Of a DNA stretch of 64,000 nucleotides, positions 29,698 to 39,226 are shown one piece after another. The stretch's first letter is position 1. Every line of letters begins with the position of its first letter. The DNA lies in contig NZ_MPIN01000006.1 of the NCBI RefSeq assembly GCF_001887355.1, positions 434,001 to 498,000 on the forward strand. The letters are read 5' to 3'. This stretch comes from Cystobacter ferrugineus (GTDB taxonomy: Bacteria > Myxococcota > Myxococcia > Myxococcales > Myxococcaceae). The translations under genes were made by a program, and so were the position numbers. The notes beneath the pieces were generated by a model. That model was given only the letters and a program-made list of their open reading frames with translations, was not told the DNA's origin and made no database searches.

Positions 29698-31038
29698 TCA
29701 GGCCTCGGGAGCCGCCGTCACCGGGGGCTTGGGGCTGGCCTGGGGCTCCACCGTGACCTTCACCACGCGCGGGCCCTCGACCTCCTCCACCTGGATGCGC
29801 CACATGTCCAGCTTGAGCATGTCGCCCTTGAGGGGAATGCGGCCCAGCTTCGCCATGAGGTAGCCGGCGATCGTCGTCACCTCGACGTCGTCGTCATCCA
29901 GCTTGAACGACACGTCCAGCCGGTCCTCCAGGTCATCGAGCTGCGCGGAGCCGGGCAGCTCGAAGCGGCCGCCCGGCAGCGAGCGCACCTCGTCCACGCG
30001 CCGCCCCAGCTCGGCCACGTCGCCGACGATCTCCGCCACCACGTCGGCGATCGTCACCAGGCCGGAGGTGCCCCCGTGCTCGTCCACGACGAGGGCCGTC
30101 TGCCGGCGCCGGCGGCGGAACTCGTTGAGGAGCTGCTCGAGCGTCACGTGCTCCGGCACGTACAGCACCGGCCGCTGCACCTGGGACAGGCTGCGCAGCT
30201 CCCCGCGGGACAGGAGGAAGAAGAGGTCCTTCACGTTCACCACCCCCTCCACCTCGTCCAGGTTGCCGCGGCACACCGGCAGCCACGTGTGGCCCGCCGC
30301 GCGCGCGTCCGCGACGCACTTGTCCAGGGGCTCCTCCATGTCGAGGAACTTCACCTGGTTGCGCGGCACCATCACCTGGCGCGCCGTCTTCTGGGCCATC
30401 TCCAGCGAGCGCTCGAGCAGCTCGGCGCGCGCGGTGGTGATGGCGCCCGCCTGCGCGGAGCTGTGGAGGATGACGCGCAGCTCGTCCTCGTTGTGCGCGT
30501 CCTGGGACTCGTGCGCGGTGTGCATGCCGAACGCCTTGAGCACCCAGCCGGCCAGGGCGTTGAGCAGCCAGATGGCCGGATAGAAGACGAAGTAGAAGGC
30601 GCGCATGGGCAGCGCCACCGCGAGCGTGGTCGCCTCGGCGCGCTGGATGGCGAGGCTCTTGGGCGCCAGCTCCCCGAGCACGATGTGCAGGAAGGTGATG
30701 ATGGCGAAGGCGATGGCCACCGAGATGGAGTGGGCCAGCGCCGGCCCCGCCGCCTCGGGCACCACCTCGAGCAGCACGGGCTCCAGCAGGTGGGCGAACG
30801 CCGGCTCACCGAGCCAGCCCAGCCCCAGCGACGCGAGGGTGATTCCGAACTGCGTGGCGGACAGGTACGCGTCCAGCTTGTCCACCATCTTCATGGCGGT
30901 GGCCGACCCCGGCCGTCCGTCGTCCACCAACGCCTGCAGGCGCGTGGGACGAATCTTCACGATGGCGAACTCGGTCGCCACGAAGAAGCCATTGGCGATC
31001 ACCAACAGCAGCGCCAGGCCGAGGAAAACCCATTCCAT
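29698..31038 (-). CDS. CNNM/CorC-HlyC family membrane protein (DUF21, CBS pair, transporter-associated domain)
   Basis: 446 residues. The N-terminal DUF21 domain has four hydrophobic segments (FLGLALLLVIANGFFVATEF, LASLGLGWLGEPAFAHLLEP, ISVAIAFAIITFLHIVLGE, and one near YFVFYPAIWLLNALAGWV) with the family motif GELAPKSLAIQRAE. Two CBS domains follow (VMVPRNQVKFLDME; VVDEHGGTSGLVTIADVVAE), and the C-terminus is the CorC_HlyC domain (RFELPGSAQLDDLEDRLDV). Members are linked to Mg2+/Co2+ efflux and acid or metal tolerance rather than true haemolysins. It lies 42 bp downstream of the TPR gene on the same strand. Confidence 0.92.
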   Translation of the reverse strand: MEWVFLGLALLLVIANGFFVATEFAIVKIRPTRLQALVDDGRPGSATAMKMVDKLDAYLSATQFGITLASLGLGWLGEPAFAHLLEPVLLEVVPEAAGPALAHSISVAIAFAIITFLHIVLGELAPKSLAIQRAEATTLAVALPMRAFYFVFYPAIWLLNALAGWVLKAFGMHTAHESQDAHNEDELRVILHSSAQAGAITTARAELLERSLEMAQKTARQVMVPRNQVKFLDMEEPLDKCVADARAAGHTWLPVCRGNLDEVEGVVNVKDLFFLLSRGELRSLSQVQRPVLYVPEHVTLEQLLNEFRRRRRQTALVVDEHGGTSGLVTIADVVAEIVGDVAELGRRVDEVRSLPGGRFELPGSAQLDDLEDRLDVSFKLDDDDVEVTTIAGYLMAKLGRIPLKGDMLKLDMWRIQVEEVEGPRVVKVTVEPQASPKPPVTAAPEA

Positions 31039-31079
31039 GGTGGGGACTCAGGGGCTCGAAGAAGGGCTCGGGGGAGGCC

Positions 31080-31895
31080 TCAGAAGAGCGCCTCGAACCC
31101 GGGATCGCTCTTCAACGAGTCGAACATCGTATCCGTGGCGAGCCAACCCTGGACCTTGGCGCGATCGGCCGCCACGGCCTTTTGCAGGAAGGTCAACGCA
31201 TCGGCCCGGCGGCCCCAGAGCGCGTAGAGCGCCGCCAGGTTGTAGTTGAGCAGCAGATCCTCCGCGTTGAGCGCGCTCGCCTTCTCGTAGGAGCGCTCCG
31301 CCTCGGCGTAGAAGCCCTTCTGGGCGTAGCAGATGCCCAGGTCCAGGTGCGCCTCGAAGTTGTCGGGCTCCAGCCGCACCACTTCCTTGAGCTGGGTGAT
31401 GGCCGAGCGGTAGTCCCCCTCGTCCATCAGCAGCGCGGCGAGCTCGTGCCGGGGGAAGGCGTCCTGGGGCTCCAGCTCGATGGCTGTCTGCAGCTCGCGC
31501 ATGGCCTCCTCGATGCGCCCCTGGTCCGCGTAGGTGAGGCCCAGGTTGAGGTGCGCGTCCGGGTACTCCGGATCCAGCTCGATCGCCTCGCGGTACTCCC
31601 CCACCGCCATCTCGTCGGCATGGGTGGAGAGGAAGCAGGCGAGGTTGTAGTGCGCGGTGGGGCTGTCCGGCTCCAGCTTCAGCGCGGTGAGGTACTCGCC
31701 CAGCGCCTCGCGGAAGAGCTTCTTCTCGGCGTAGACGGTGGCGAGGTTGTCGTGGGCGTGAGCGGAGTCGGGATCGAGATCGATCGCCTTCTTGAACTCC
31801 TTGATGGCCTCGTCCAGCCACCCGCGATCCGCCAACTCGATGCCACGTGAGTTGTGCTCGTCGGAGAGAGCGATGTTGTCCTTTTCCCGGGCCAT
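31080..31895 (-). CDS. TPR repeat protein
   Basis: 271 residues consisting almost wholly of tetratricopeptide repeats: about seven 34-residue units of the type NSRGIELADRGWLDEAIKEF, NLATVYAEKKLFREALGEYL, NLGLTYADQGRIEEAMRELQ and DLGICYAQKGFYAEAERSYE. No signal peptide, so cytosolic. It should be a protein-protein interaction scaffold, partner unknown. It is followed by the CorC-type membrane protein gene on the same strand after 41 bp. Confidence 0.85.
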   Translation of the reverse strand: MAREKDNIALSDEHNSRGIELADRGWLDEAIKEFKKAIDLDPDSAHAHDNLATVYAEKKLFREALGEYLTALKLEPDSPTAHYNLACFLSTHADEMAVGEYREAIELDPEYPDAHLNLGLTYADQGRIEEAMRELQTAIELEPQDAFPRHELAALLMDEGDYRSAITQLKEVVRLEPDNFEAHLDLGICYAQKGFYAEAERSYEKASALNAEDLLLNYNLAALYALWGRRADALTFLQKAVAADRAKVQGWLATDTMFDSLKSDPGFEALF

Positions 31896-32023
31896 GAACT
31901 CGCGAAATCAATGTACGCGCCGCCACTTTCACGGCGCAAGCAAGAGCCATCCCTCCCGGTGAATGCCTGGAGGGTCCTATCCCGGAAGTCCTAATGACCA
32001 GCGCCCCAGGGATCCAGCGCGCG

Positions 32024-32050
32024 GGGGAGGGGAATGCTCGCCCCCTCCCC
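32024..32050. terminator. Possible terminator hairpin
   Basis: GGGGAGGGG / CCCCTCCCC nine-bp inverted repeat with a nine-base loop between the 34-residue gene and the TPR gene, both leftward. No U tract, so only a possible stop. Confidence 0.35.
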
Positions 32051-32080
32051 TTCTGAGCAGGGGAGGAGGCGGACGGCCAA

Positions 32081-32185
32081 CTACTTGCGGCGCTCGCGAG
32101 CGCGGCGGCGCTTGAGGGCCGCCTTCTTCGAGCCGGCGCGGTTGGACAGCTTCTTCTTGCTGCGATTTCCCTTCTGGGCAGGCAT
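32081..32185 (-). CDS. 34-residue highly basic protein
   Basis: Tiny frame starting at ATG 32185 with GGAG about ten bases upstream. The product is [20 protein letters not shown] followed by [14 protein letters not shown]: 17 of 34 residues are Lys or Arg and none is acidic except one Glu. Such composition is typical of small ribosome-associated or nucleic-acid-binding proteins. It lies divergent from prfA, 155 bp away. Could be a small ribosomal protein of the Thx/bS22 kind, but there is no clear sequence match I can see. The clean start, charge pattern and position make chance unlikely. Confidence 0.6.
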   Translation of the reverse strand: MPAQKGNRSKKKLSNRAGSKKAALKRRRARERRK

Positions 32186-32340
32186 CTTCTTGGTACTCCG
32201 TTTCGGCGGAATGGAGCCGCACGGACAGGCGGCGAACCGCCCTTTTTTCACGCTCCGGGACCGGAAGTCCACGGAATTTCTTGGCCCCGTCCGGCCTTGC
32301 CAGGGGCCAGACAACGGGGCACAACCCCCAGCCCACACCG

Positions 32341-33428
<1,088 letters not shown>

Positions 33429-33432
<4 letters not shown>

Positions 33433-34310
33433 GCGAGGAGATCTGGACCATCCGCCGGGTGCTCACCTGGACGGCGCAGCACTTCGAGAAGCGGGGCGTG
33501 GACGCGCCCCGGCTCACCGCCGAGGTGCTGCTCGCCCACGTGTTGAAGACGACGCGCGTGCGCCTGTACGTGGACCTGGACCGGCCGCTGGAGAAGGAGG
33601 AGCTCGCCGCCTTCAAGGCGCTCATCGCGCGGCGCATGGCGGGCGAGCCCACCCAGTACCTCACCGGCGTGCGCGAGTTCTACAACCGCCCCTTCAAGGT
33701 GGACGCGCGCGTGCTCATCCCCCGGCCCGAGACGGAGCTGCTGGTGGAGGCCGCCCTGCACGCCCTGCCCAAGGACGGCCCCGGCACCGCGCTGGACGTG
33801 TGCACGGGCTCGGGCTGCATCGCCATCAGCCTCGCGGCCGAGCGGCCCCAGGCCAGCGTGCTCGCCACGGACCTGTCCCCGGACGCCTGCGCGCTCGCGC
33901 GGGAGAACGCCCAGGCGCTGGGCGTGGCGGACCGGGTGAGCGTGCTGCACGGCAGCCTCTTCACCCCCCTGCCCCCGGACGCCCGCTTCCAGGTGGTGGT
34001 GTCCAACCCGCCCTATATCGCCTCGGGCGAGATTCCGGGCCTGTCCGCCGAGGTCCGCCGCGAGCCCCGGATGGCGCTCGACGGGGGGCCGGATGGACTC
34101 GCGCTGCTGCGCCAGGTGATCGAAGGCGCCCGCCGCGTCCTCGTGCCTGGCGGGCTGCTTGCAATGGAAATCGGCGAAACACAGGGCCCCGCCGTTCAGG
34201 CCCTCCTCCAGGCCGCGGGCTACGACAACGCGCGGGTGGAGAAGGACCTGGAGCGGCGGGATCGCCTCGCTTTCGGGACACAACCCGTGGCCAACCAGCC
34301 ACGGGGGTAA
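33429..34310 (+). CDS. prmC: Release factor glutamine methyltransferase
   Basis: 293-residue N5-glutamine SAM-dependent methyltransferase that modifies the GGQ motif of RF1 and RF2. Visible are the helical N-terminal domain ([20 protein letters not shown], with [13 protein letters not shown]), the SAM-binding [14 protein letters not shown] and the catalytic NPPYI in [14 protein letters not shown]. Translationally coupled to prfA by the ATGA overlap and followed by murA after 12 bp. Confidence 0.96.
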
Positions 34311-34322
34311 GAGACGGGACAG

Positions 34323-35588
34323 ATGGACAAGATCGTCGTGAAGGGTGGTCACTCCCTCAAGGGGGAGGTGACCGTGTCGGGCGCGAAGAACGCCGCGCTG
34401 CCCATCCTCGCCTCGGCGCTGCTCGCGGACGGCAAGAGCGTCTACCGCAACGTGCCGGACCTGGCGGACGTGACCACCATGCTCAAGGTGCTCGGCACCA
34501 TGGGCTGCGGCACGGGGCGGCTGACCGGCGAGCGCACGGACGTGTGCGAGGTGAGCGTCGAGGGGCCCATCCACCCCGAGGCGCCGTATGATCTGGTGAA
34601 GACGATGCGCGCCTCGGTGCTGGTGCTCGGCCCGCTGGTGGCCCGCTTCGGCCGGGCGCGCGTGTCCATGCCGGGCGGGTGCGCCATCGGCGCGCGCCCC
34701 ATCGATCAGCACCTCAAGGGCCTCAAGGCCCTGGGCGCGGACATCCACCTCACCGAGGGCTACGTCGAGGCGACGGCGAAGCGCCTGAAGGGCGGCACCG
34801 TCAACTTCGACGTCATCACGGTGACGGGCACGGAGAACGTGATGATGGCGGCGGTGCTCGCCCAGGGCCGCAGCGTGCTGGAGAACTGCGCGCGCGAGCC
34901 CGAGGTGGAGGAGCTCGCCCGGGTGCTCAACAAGATGGGGGCGCGCATCCAGGGCGCGGGCACCTCCGTCATCACCATCGACGGGGTGGACGGGCTCAAC
35001 CCCGTGGAGCACGCCATCCTCCCGGACCGCATCGAGGCGGGCACGCTCATGGTGGCCGCCGCCATCACCGGCGGTGACGTGCTGGTCCGGCGCGTGGTGC
35101 CCGAGCACCTGGAACCCATCATCCTCAAGTTGCGCGAGACGGGCTGCACCCTGACGACCGAGGAGGGAGGTATCCGGGTGAAGGCCCCCTCGGTCATCCA
35201 CTCGGTGGACGTGAAGACGGCCGAGCACCCGGGATTCCCCACGGACATGCAGGCCCAGCTCATGGGGCTGATGACGGTGGCCGACGGCACCTCGGTCATC
35301 TCCGAGCGCATCTTCGAGAACCGCTTCATGCACGTGCCGGAGCTGCACCGCATGGGGGCGGACATCACCATCCAGGGGCATACGGCGGTGGTGAAGGGGG
35401 TGCGCGCCCTCTCGGGAGCCCCCGTCATGGCCACGGACCTGAGGGCCAGCGCCTCGCTGGTCCTGGCGGGTCTCCGAGCCGAGGGCAAGACGGAGGTCCA
35501 GCGCATCTACCACCTGGACCGCGGCTACGAGCGCCTGGAGCGCAAGCTGCGCGACCTGGGAGCAGACATCTCCCGGGTCAAGGCCTGA
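34323..35588 (+). CDS. murA: UDP-N-acetylglucosamine 1-carboxyvinyltransferase
   Basis: 421-residue MurA, first committed enzyme of peptidoglycan synthesis, transferring enolpyruvate from PEP to UDP-GlcNAc in the cytosol. Catalytic residues are present: Lys22-Asn23 in [12 protein letters not shown] and the fosfomycin-target Cys120 in [18 protein letters not shown]. The enzyme is full length. As Cys and not Asp occupies position 120, fosfomycin sensitivity would be expected at the enzyme level. Third gene of the prfA-prmC-murA run. Confidence 0.97.
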   Translation: MDKIVVKGGHSLKGEVTVSGAKNAALPILASALLADGKSVYRNVPDLADVTTMLKVLGTMGCGTGRLTGERTDVCEVSVEGPIHPEAPYDLVKTMRASVLVLGPLVARFGRARVSMPGGCAIGARPIDQHLKGLKALGADIHLTEGYVEATAKRLKGGTVNFDVITVTGTENVMMAAVLAQGRSVLENCAREPEVEELARVLNKMGARIQGAGTSVITIDGVDGLNPVEHAILPDRIEAGTLMVAAAITGGDVLVRRVVPEHLEPIILKLRETGCTLTTEEGGIRVKAPSVIHSVDVKTAEHPGFPTDMQAQLMGLMTVADGTSVISERIFENRFMHVPELHRMGADITIQGHTAVVKGVRALSGAPVMATDLRASASLVLAGLRAEGKTEVQRIYHLDRGYERLERKLRDLGADISRVKA

Positions 35589-35755
35589 GCCCTGGGGGTG
35601 GCCACAGGGTTGGGTGGATGAACACAATGCGGGGGTTGGGTTGCATCTCAAAAATCATGCGACCTATCATTCCCAGAACGCCCGGGGGCATGCCGTGACC
35701 CGGACTGCACCCCCCACGGGAGCTCAGCTCCCCCAACAGGAGAAAGATCCACCCC

Positions 35756-36145
35756 ATGAATTGCCCCGGTTGCAGCGTCGAGATGGTTGATCTCGAAGGG
35801 GACCACGAGACGTTGCGCAAGTGTGGAGAGTGCGGCGGACTCTGGATTGACGTCGCGGATCTCAACCGGATCCTGCTCCACAACAACCTGCCTGGACTCG
35901 AGAGCCAGGGAGGCAAGGTCGACGCGGATGCGCTCACGGGCCAGTGCCCCGAGTGCCAGGTGGATCTCGTCCGGGTCGGCGGAGGAGACCGCCAGCATCC
36001 GCTGAGCTACGACACCTGCGAGTCGTGTGGCGGCATGTTCCTCGAGTCGGAGTTCGCCGACGCCACCGACGCCAAGGTCGCCGAGCAGGAAATCATCGAC
36101 TTCTTCCGGCACTTCAACGCCAAGAGGAAGACGGCCGCCGGCTGA
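35756..36145 (+). CDS. Double TFIIB-type zinc-ribbon protein
   Basis: 129 residues with two zf-TFIIB-like zinc ribbons. The first is MNCPGCSVEMVDLEGDHETL with KCGECGGLWIDVADL; the second is GQCPECQVDLVRVGGGD with TCESCGGMFLESEFA. Each has the CPxC...CxxCGGxW/F(I/L)(D/E) pattern. No signal or membrane helix. The function of such proteins is generally unknown; DNA/RNA binding or a structural zinc role are possible. Stands alone between murA and a divergent-style lipoprotein gene on the same strand. Confidence 0.85.
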   Translation: MNCPGCSVEMVDLEGDHETLRKCGECGGLWIDVADLNRILLHNNLPGLESQGGKVDADALTGQCPECQVDLVRVGGGDRQHPLSYDTCESCGGMFLESEFADATDAKVAEQEIIDFFRHFNAKRKTAAG

Positions 36146-36336
36146 GCCCCTCGCGCTCCGGGCGCCTTCTGGCCTCGCCTCACCGGGCACCCGTCCGCCT
36201 GACGGGCCCGAAATGGCCCCTCGTGTCTTTACTTGTCCCCTCCGCCGGGATGAAAGCGTCGGCCCGCCTGTTGGCGGACCTTGACACCCGGGCACCAGGG
36301 GATTGAGTAGGCAGGCGAATGCCAAGAGGGAACGGA

Positions 36337-38256
36337 ATGCGACGTCTGGGTGGGGTGTGGCTGTGCCTGCTGCTGGCCGGCTGCCCGAATGGCTGCTCGA
36401 ACAAGGAGGTTTCGGTTCCCGACGCGGGTCCCGTGGTCACCGGACCCGATCAGCTCGAGGAGAAGGAACCCGATGATCGGCCCGAGCAGGCCCTCACCCT
36501 CGCCCGCGACGCGACGGTGAGCGCCAGCCTCGGCGCGGATCCGTCCAAGCCCGACGAGGACTGGTACCGGCTGGCTCCGAGCACCCCGCGCGTGGCGGAC
36601 GTGAGCGTCTCCGGCATTCCCGGCGGAGACGTGGTGCTGGAGGTGTACGACGCGCCCGGCGTGCGCAGCGCCAACCTCAACAGCGCCGGGGTGGGCAAGC
36701 CCGAGCGCTACCCCAACCTCTTCGTCGAGGGCGAGCGCTGGGTGCGCGTGGCCTCGGCGCGCAAGGGTACGGGTGGTGCCTACACGCTCGAGGTGCGCTA
36801 CCACGTCCCCGAGGACGGTGTGGAGCGCGAGCCCAACGATCGGGCGGTGGACGCCACGCCCCTGCAGTTGGGACAGACGGTGGCGGGCTTCATCGGCCAC
36901 GCGGGAGACGAGGACTGGTACCGGCTGGAGCTGCCCGAAGTGGCTCAGGCCGCGCCCACCCCGGCGCCCCCCACCCCGGACGCGAACGACGCCGGGAGCG
37001 CGCCCACGGCACCGGCTGAGGCGGCGCCGGCCCCCGGCGAGCCCAACGTGCCGTCCACGGAGCCCACTCCAGGACAGCCGGTGGAACCCTCGGCGGAGGA
37101 CCCGTCCGCCACCGCCCAGCAGGAGCCCCCTCCGAGCGAGCCGCTCCAGGTCCCCATTCCCCTCCCCCTCCCGAACCAGCCCGCCCCCGTGCCGGAGGAG
37201 CCTCCCGCGGTGGCGCTGAAGATCGATCTGGTGGGAGTGGAGGGCGTGCGCACGGAGCTCTCGGTCCTCACGGCCGCCGAGGCACCGCTGTTCACCACGA
37301 AGAGCATCGAGGGAGAGGGGCTGTCGCTGCGCAACGTGGGTGCCCGGGCGACCGATCGCGTGGTGTACCTGGTCGTGAAGAGCGGCTGGAGCGGGACGGG
37401 CAAGGACGCGAAGCGGGGCTTCAACACCGAGAAGGCCTACTCGCTCACGGTGACCCTGGAGGAAGCCGGAGCCAACGCGGAGCTGGAGCCCAACGAGGAG
37501 CTGTACAAGGCCACGTCCCTGCCGCTCGCGGGCTACAAGGAGGGCTTCCTCTCGCCCAAGGGCGACGTGGACAACTTCGTCCTGAAGACCGCGGAGCCGG
37601 TGCTCGCCCGGGTGGAGCTGTCGGGCGTGGAGCGCGTGGACGTGGAACTGTCCGTCATTCAACCCCCCGAGGGCGAGGGCCAGAAGGAGACGGTGCTCCA
37701 GCGCGCCAACGATGGCGCCATCAAGGAACCCGAGCGCCTCAACAACGTGGCCTGTAGCGGCACGTGCTACTTCCGGGTGCAGGGGGCGTTGCGCAAGCAG
37801 GACGGCAAGTGGGTGCGCGACTACGAGAACGCGGAGCAGCCCTACCGCCTGTCCATCACCACCGTGCCCGACGACGGCAGCCAGGAGCGTGAGCCGAACA
37901 ACAGCGCGGACCGCGCCACCGAGCTCACCCTCGGCAAGGCGGTGCGAGGCACCGTCTACCCGCTCAAGGACGTGGACTATTACCGCTTGGACCTGTCGGA
38001 CCGGCCGGTGCGCACGCCCATCCGGGCCACGCTGCTGGGCATCCTCAAGGTGGACGTGGGCCTGTACCTGCACCGCCTCGGAGAGGACGGCAAGCTGTCG
38101 CTCGTGCAGACGTCCGACCGTGCCAAGGGCGACCAGGCCGAGACCATCCGCTACAGCGCCGAGCCCGGCATCTACGTGCTGGAGGTGCGCGACGCGCGCA
38201 ACCGCGAGGCCAACTTCCAGGATGCCTACCAACTCACCGTCGAGGAGGGAGAGTAG
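36337..38256 (+). CDS. Repeat lipoprotein with four PPC-like modules
   Basis: 639 residues from ATG 36337, chosen because AGAGGGAA precedes it; an ATG 18 bp upstream lacks one. The signal MRRLGGVWLCLLLAGCPNGC carries a lipobox LAGC. Four modules open with Glu-Pro-Asn/Asp motifs: KEPDDRPEQA, REPNDRAVDA, EPNEELYKA and REPNNSADRA, each followed by an aspartate-rich DWYRL/DYYRL/DNFVL strand as in bacterial pre-peptidase C-terminal (PPC) domains. A Pro/Ala-rich linker (about residues 205-290) separates module 2 from module 3. Likely an outer-membrane or periplasmic binding protein; ligand unknown. It ends 21 bp upstream of the tRNA-Gly promoter. Confidence 0.8.
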   Translation: MRRLGGVWLCLLLAGCPNGCSNKEVSVPDAGPVVTGPDQLEEKEPDDRPEQALTLARDATVSASLGADPSKPDEDWYRLAPSTPRVADVSVSGIPGGDVVLEVYDAPGVRSANLNSAGVGKPERYPNLFVEGERWVRVASARKGTGGAYTLEVRYHVPEDGVEREPNDRAVDATPLQLGQTVAGFIGHAGDEDWYRLELPEVAQAAPTPAPPTPDANDAGSAPTAPAEAAPAPGEPNVPSTEPTPGQPVEPSAEDPSATAQQEPPPSEPLQVPIPLPLPNQPAPVPEEPPAVALKIDLVGVEGVRTELSVLTAAEAPLFTTKSIEGEGLSLRNVGARATDRVVYLVVKSGWSGTGKDAKRGFNTEKAYSLTVTLEEAGANAELEPNEELYKATSLPLAGYKEGFLSPKGDVDNFVLKTAEPVLARVELSGVERVDVELSVIQPPEGEGQKETVLQRANDGAIKEPERLNNVACSGTCYFRVQGALRKQDGKWVRDYENAEQPYRLSITTVPDDGSQEREPNNSADRATELTLGKAVRGTVYPLKDVDYYRLDLSDRPVRTPIRATLLGILKVDVGLYLHRLGEDGKLSLVQTSDRAKGDQAETIRYSAEPGIYVLEVRDARNREANFQDAYQLTVEEGE

Positions 38257-38277
38257 CGCCGCTCGCGAGACTTCTCG

Positions 38278-38306
38278 TTGACAAGCAGCGATGGGCCTTC
38301 TACTTT
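38278..38306 (+). promoter_or_regulatory. Sigma-70-type promoter of tRNA-Gly
   Basis: Perfect TTGACA at 38278-38283, 17-bp spacer, TACTTT at 38301-38306; the tRNA begins 17 bases after the -10. Confidence 0.8.
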
Positions 38307-38322
38307 CCCCCTCGCTCGCCGC

Positions 38323-38395
38323 GCGGTGGTAGCTCAGCTGGTAGAGCACGAGCTTCCCAAGCTCGGGGTCGCCGGTTCGAACCCGGTCCGCCGCT
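38323..38395 (+). tRNA. tRNA-Gly(CCC)
   Basis: 73 bases folding into a full cloverleaf. Acceptor GCGGTGG / CCGCCGC (one T-G pair), D arm GCTC/GAGC, anticodon stem CGAGC/GCTCG with loop TTCCCAA (anticodon CCC, reading GGG glycine codons), five-base variable loop, T arm GCCGG/CCGGT with loop TTCGAAC, discriminator T. CCA is not encoded. Confidence 0.96.
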
Positions 38396-38397
38396 CT

Positions 38398-38453
38398 GAA
38401 GGGCCTGGAACTGCTGGAGAAGTCCTCCAGAGGTTCCAGGCCCTTCGCCTTTT
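38398..38453 (+). terminator. Rho-independent terminator after tRNA-Gly
   Basis: 14-bp perfect stem GAAGGGCCTGGAAC / GTTCCAGGCCCTTC with an inner CTGGAG / CTCCAG helix, followed by GCCTTTT. Begins two bases after the tRNA 3' end. Confidence 0.85.
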
Positions 38454-38498
38454 GGGGCCACGAGCGGCCCAAGAGCAACCAGGCGCACCTCCCAGTCT

Positions 38499-38672
38499 CC
38501 TGGAGTTGAGCATGCAACAAACGCGTGTTACGCGAAGTGCATCCGCGCTGGTGGCGACAGCATCAATGGCCGGAAGTGGCATGAGACCCAGTGTCAGGCG
38601 TGCTTCGACGCCTGTATGCGCCACGGGTACTGGCCTCTGCGGGCGAACAGCAAGCCCTGTCCAGGAGCGTGA
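38499..38672 (+). pseudogene. C-terminal remnant of a Cys-rich protein
   Basis: Just past the tRNA terminator an open frame with no start codon runs to a TGA at 38670-38672. It reads PGVEHATNACYAKCIRAGGD and continues with GRKWHETQCQACFDACMRHG and YWPLRANSKPCPGA. Seven Cys and the aromatic/His residues look like a genuine Cys-rich domain rather than random frame. The stop is followed after two bases by the ATG of the next gene, the spacing expected for a translationally coupled pair. I read it as the tail of a larger, mostly deleted gene; the 5' part is missing because the tRNA terminator lies there. Family not identified. Base composition is lower in GC than flanking genes. Confidence 0.5.
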
Positions 38673-38674
38673 GC

Positions 38675-39154
38675 ATGGAAACCCCACGCCCGGAGCGCTC
38701 CCCCTCATTGGGTCGTGAGATCGATTTCCTCTTCTTGCGGTTGATCGAAACCAATGCCTCCTACGAGGACTACAAACGCGAGTTCCTGAAGTTGGAGAAG
38801 CGGTGGCTCCAAAGAGCGAAGACCACGGCTCAGCGCCTCGCGGTGCGGCAAATCGTCGCGAAGACCCTCCTTACCCAGGCCTTCGGGTTCAACATGCCGT
38901 GGAAGGAGTTCGGCCGGTGGCTTCGCCGCCTCCAGCAACTCGGCTTCCGTGATTTGGGGATGCGCGTTCACGTCGCTTGCATCTACGTGCAGTCACTTCC
39001 CCTCTTCCCTCGCCAAGCCCGTGAGGCGTGGGACATGTTGGAGGACGCGGAGAAAAGAGCGCTCCGGCTTCGTCGTGCTCATCCCCTGCGGCAAGAACAC
39101 CTGGAATCGATCCTCCACACGAAGAAGGTGGCCCGAGTGGCTACGCCCTCATGA
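38675..39154 (+). CDS. Small unknown protein coupled to a Cys-rich remnant (putative immunity-type gene)
   Basis: 159 residues from ATG 38675, with AGGAG seven bases upstream inside the preceding remnant. Soluble, basic and helical (LIETNASYEDYKREFLKLEK, RWLQRAKTTAQRLAVRQIV, AWDMLEDAEKRALRLRRA). No recognised domain. GC is visibly lower and codon choice more relaxed than in neighbours, typical of accessory genes in this window. TGA-GC-ATG coupling to the remnant, and the analogous coupling in the 55-57 kb pair, make an orphaned immunity gene plausible; this is inference. Could equally be a stand-alone myxobacterial protein. Confidence 0.6.
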   Translation: METPRPERSPSLGREIDFLFLRLIETNASYEDYKREFLKLEKRWLQRAKTTAQRLAVRQIVAKTLLTQAFGFNMPWKEFGRWLRRLQQLGFRDLGMRVHVACIYVQSLPLFPRQAREAWDMLEDAEKRALRLRRAHPLRQEHLESILHTKKVARVATPS

Positions 39155-39226
39155 GGAGTGGCCGACCCCTGGCTGAACAGCCAACCGCCTCTTGACTGAA
39201 CGTCCTTTCAGCCCCACCCTGAGTGG

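Noticed and set aside
38398-38453. Attenuator or riboswitch after the tRNA
   Set aside because: Simple GC-rich hairpin followed by T tract directly behind a tRNA; a normal terminator.
38323-39226. Full integrative element bounded by tRNA-Gly att sites
   Set aside because: No integrase gene and no second copy of the tRNA 3' end was found within the window; only a small accessory block is supported.
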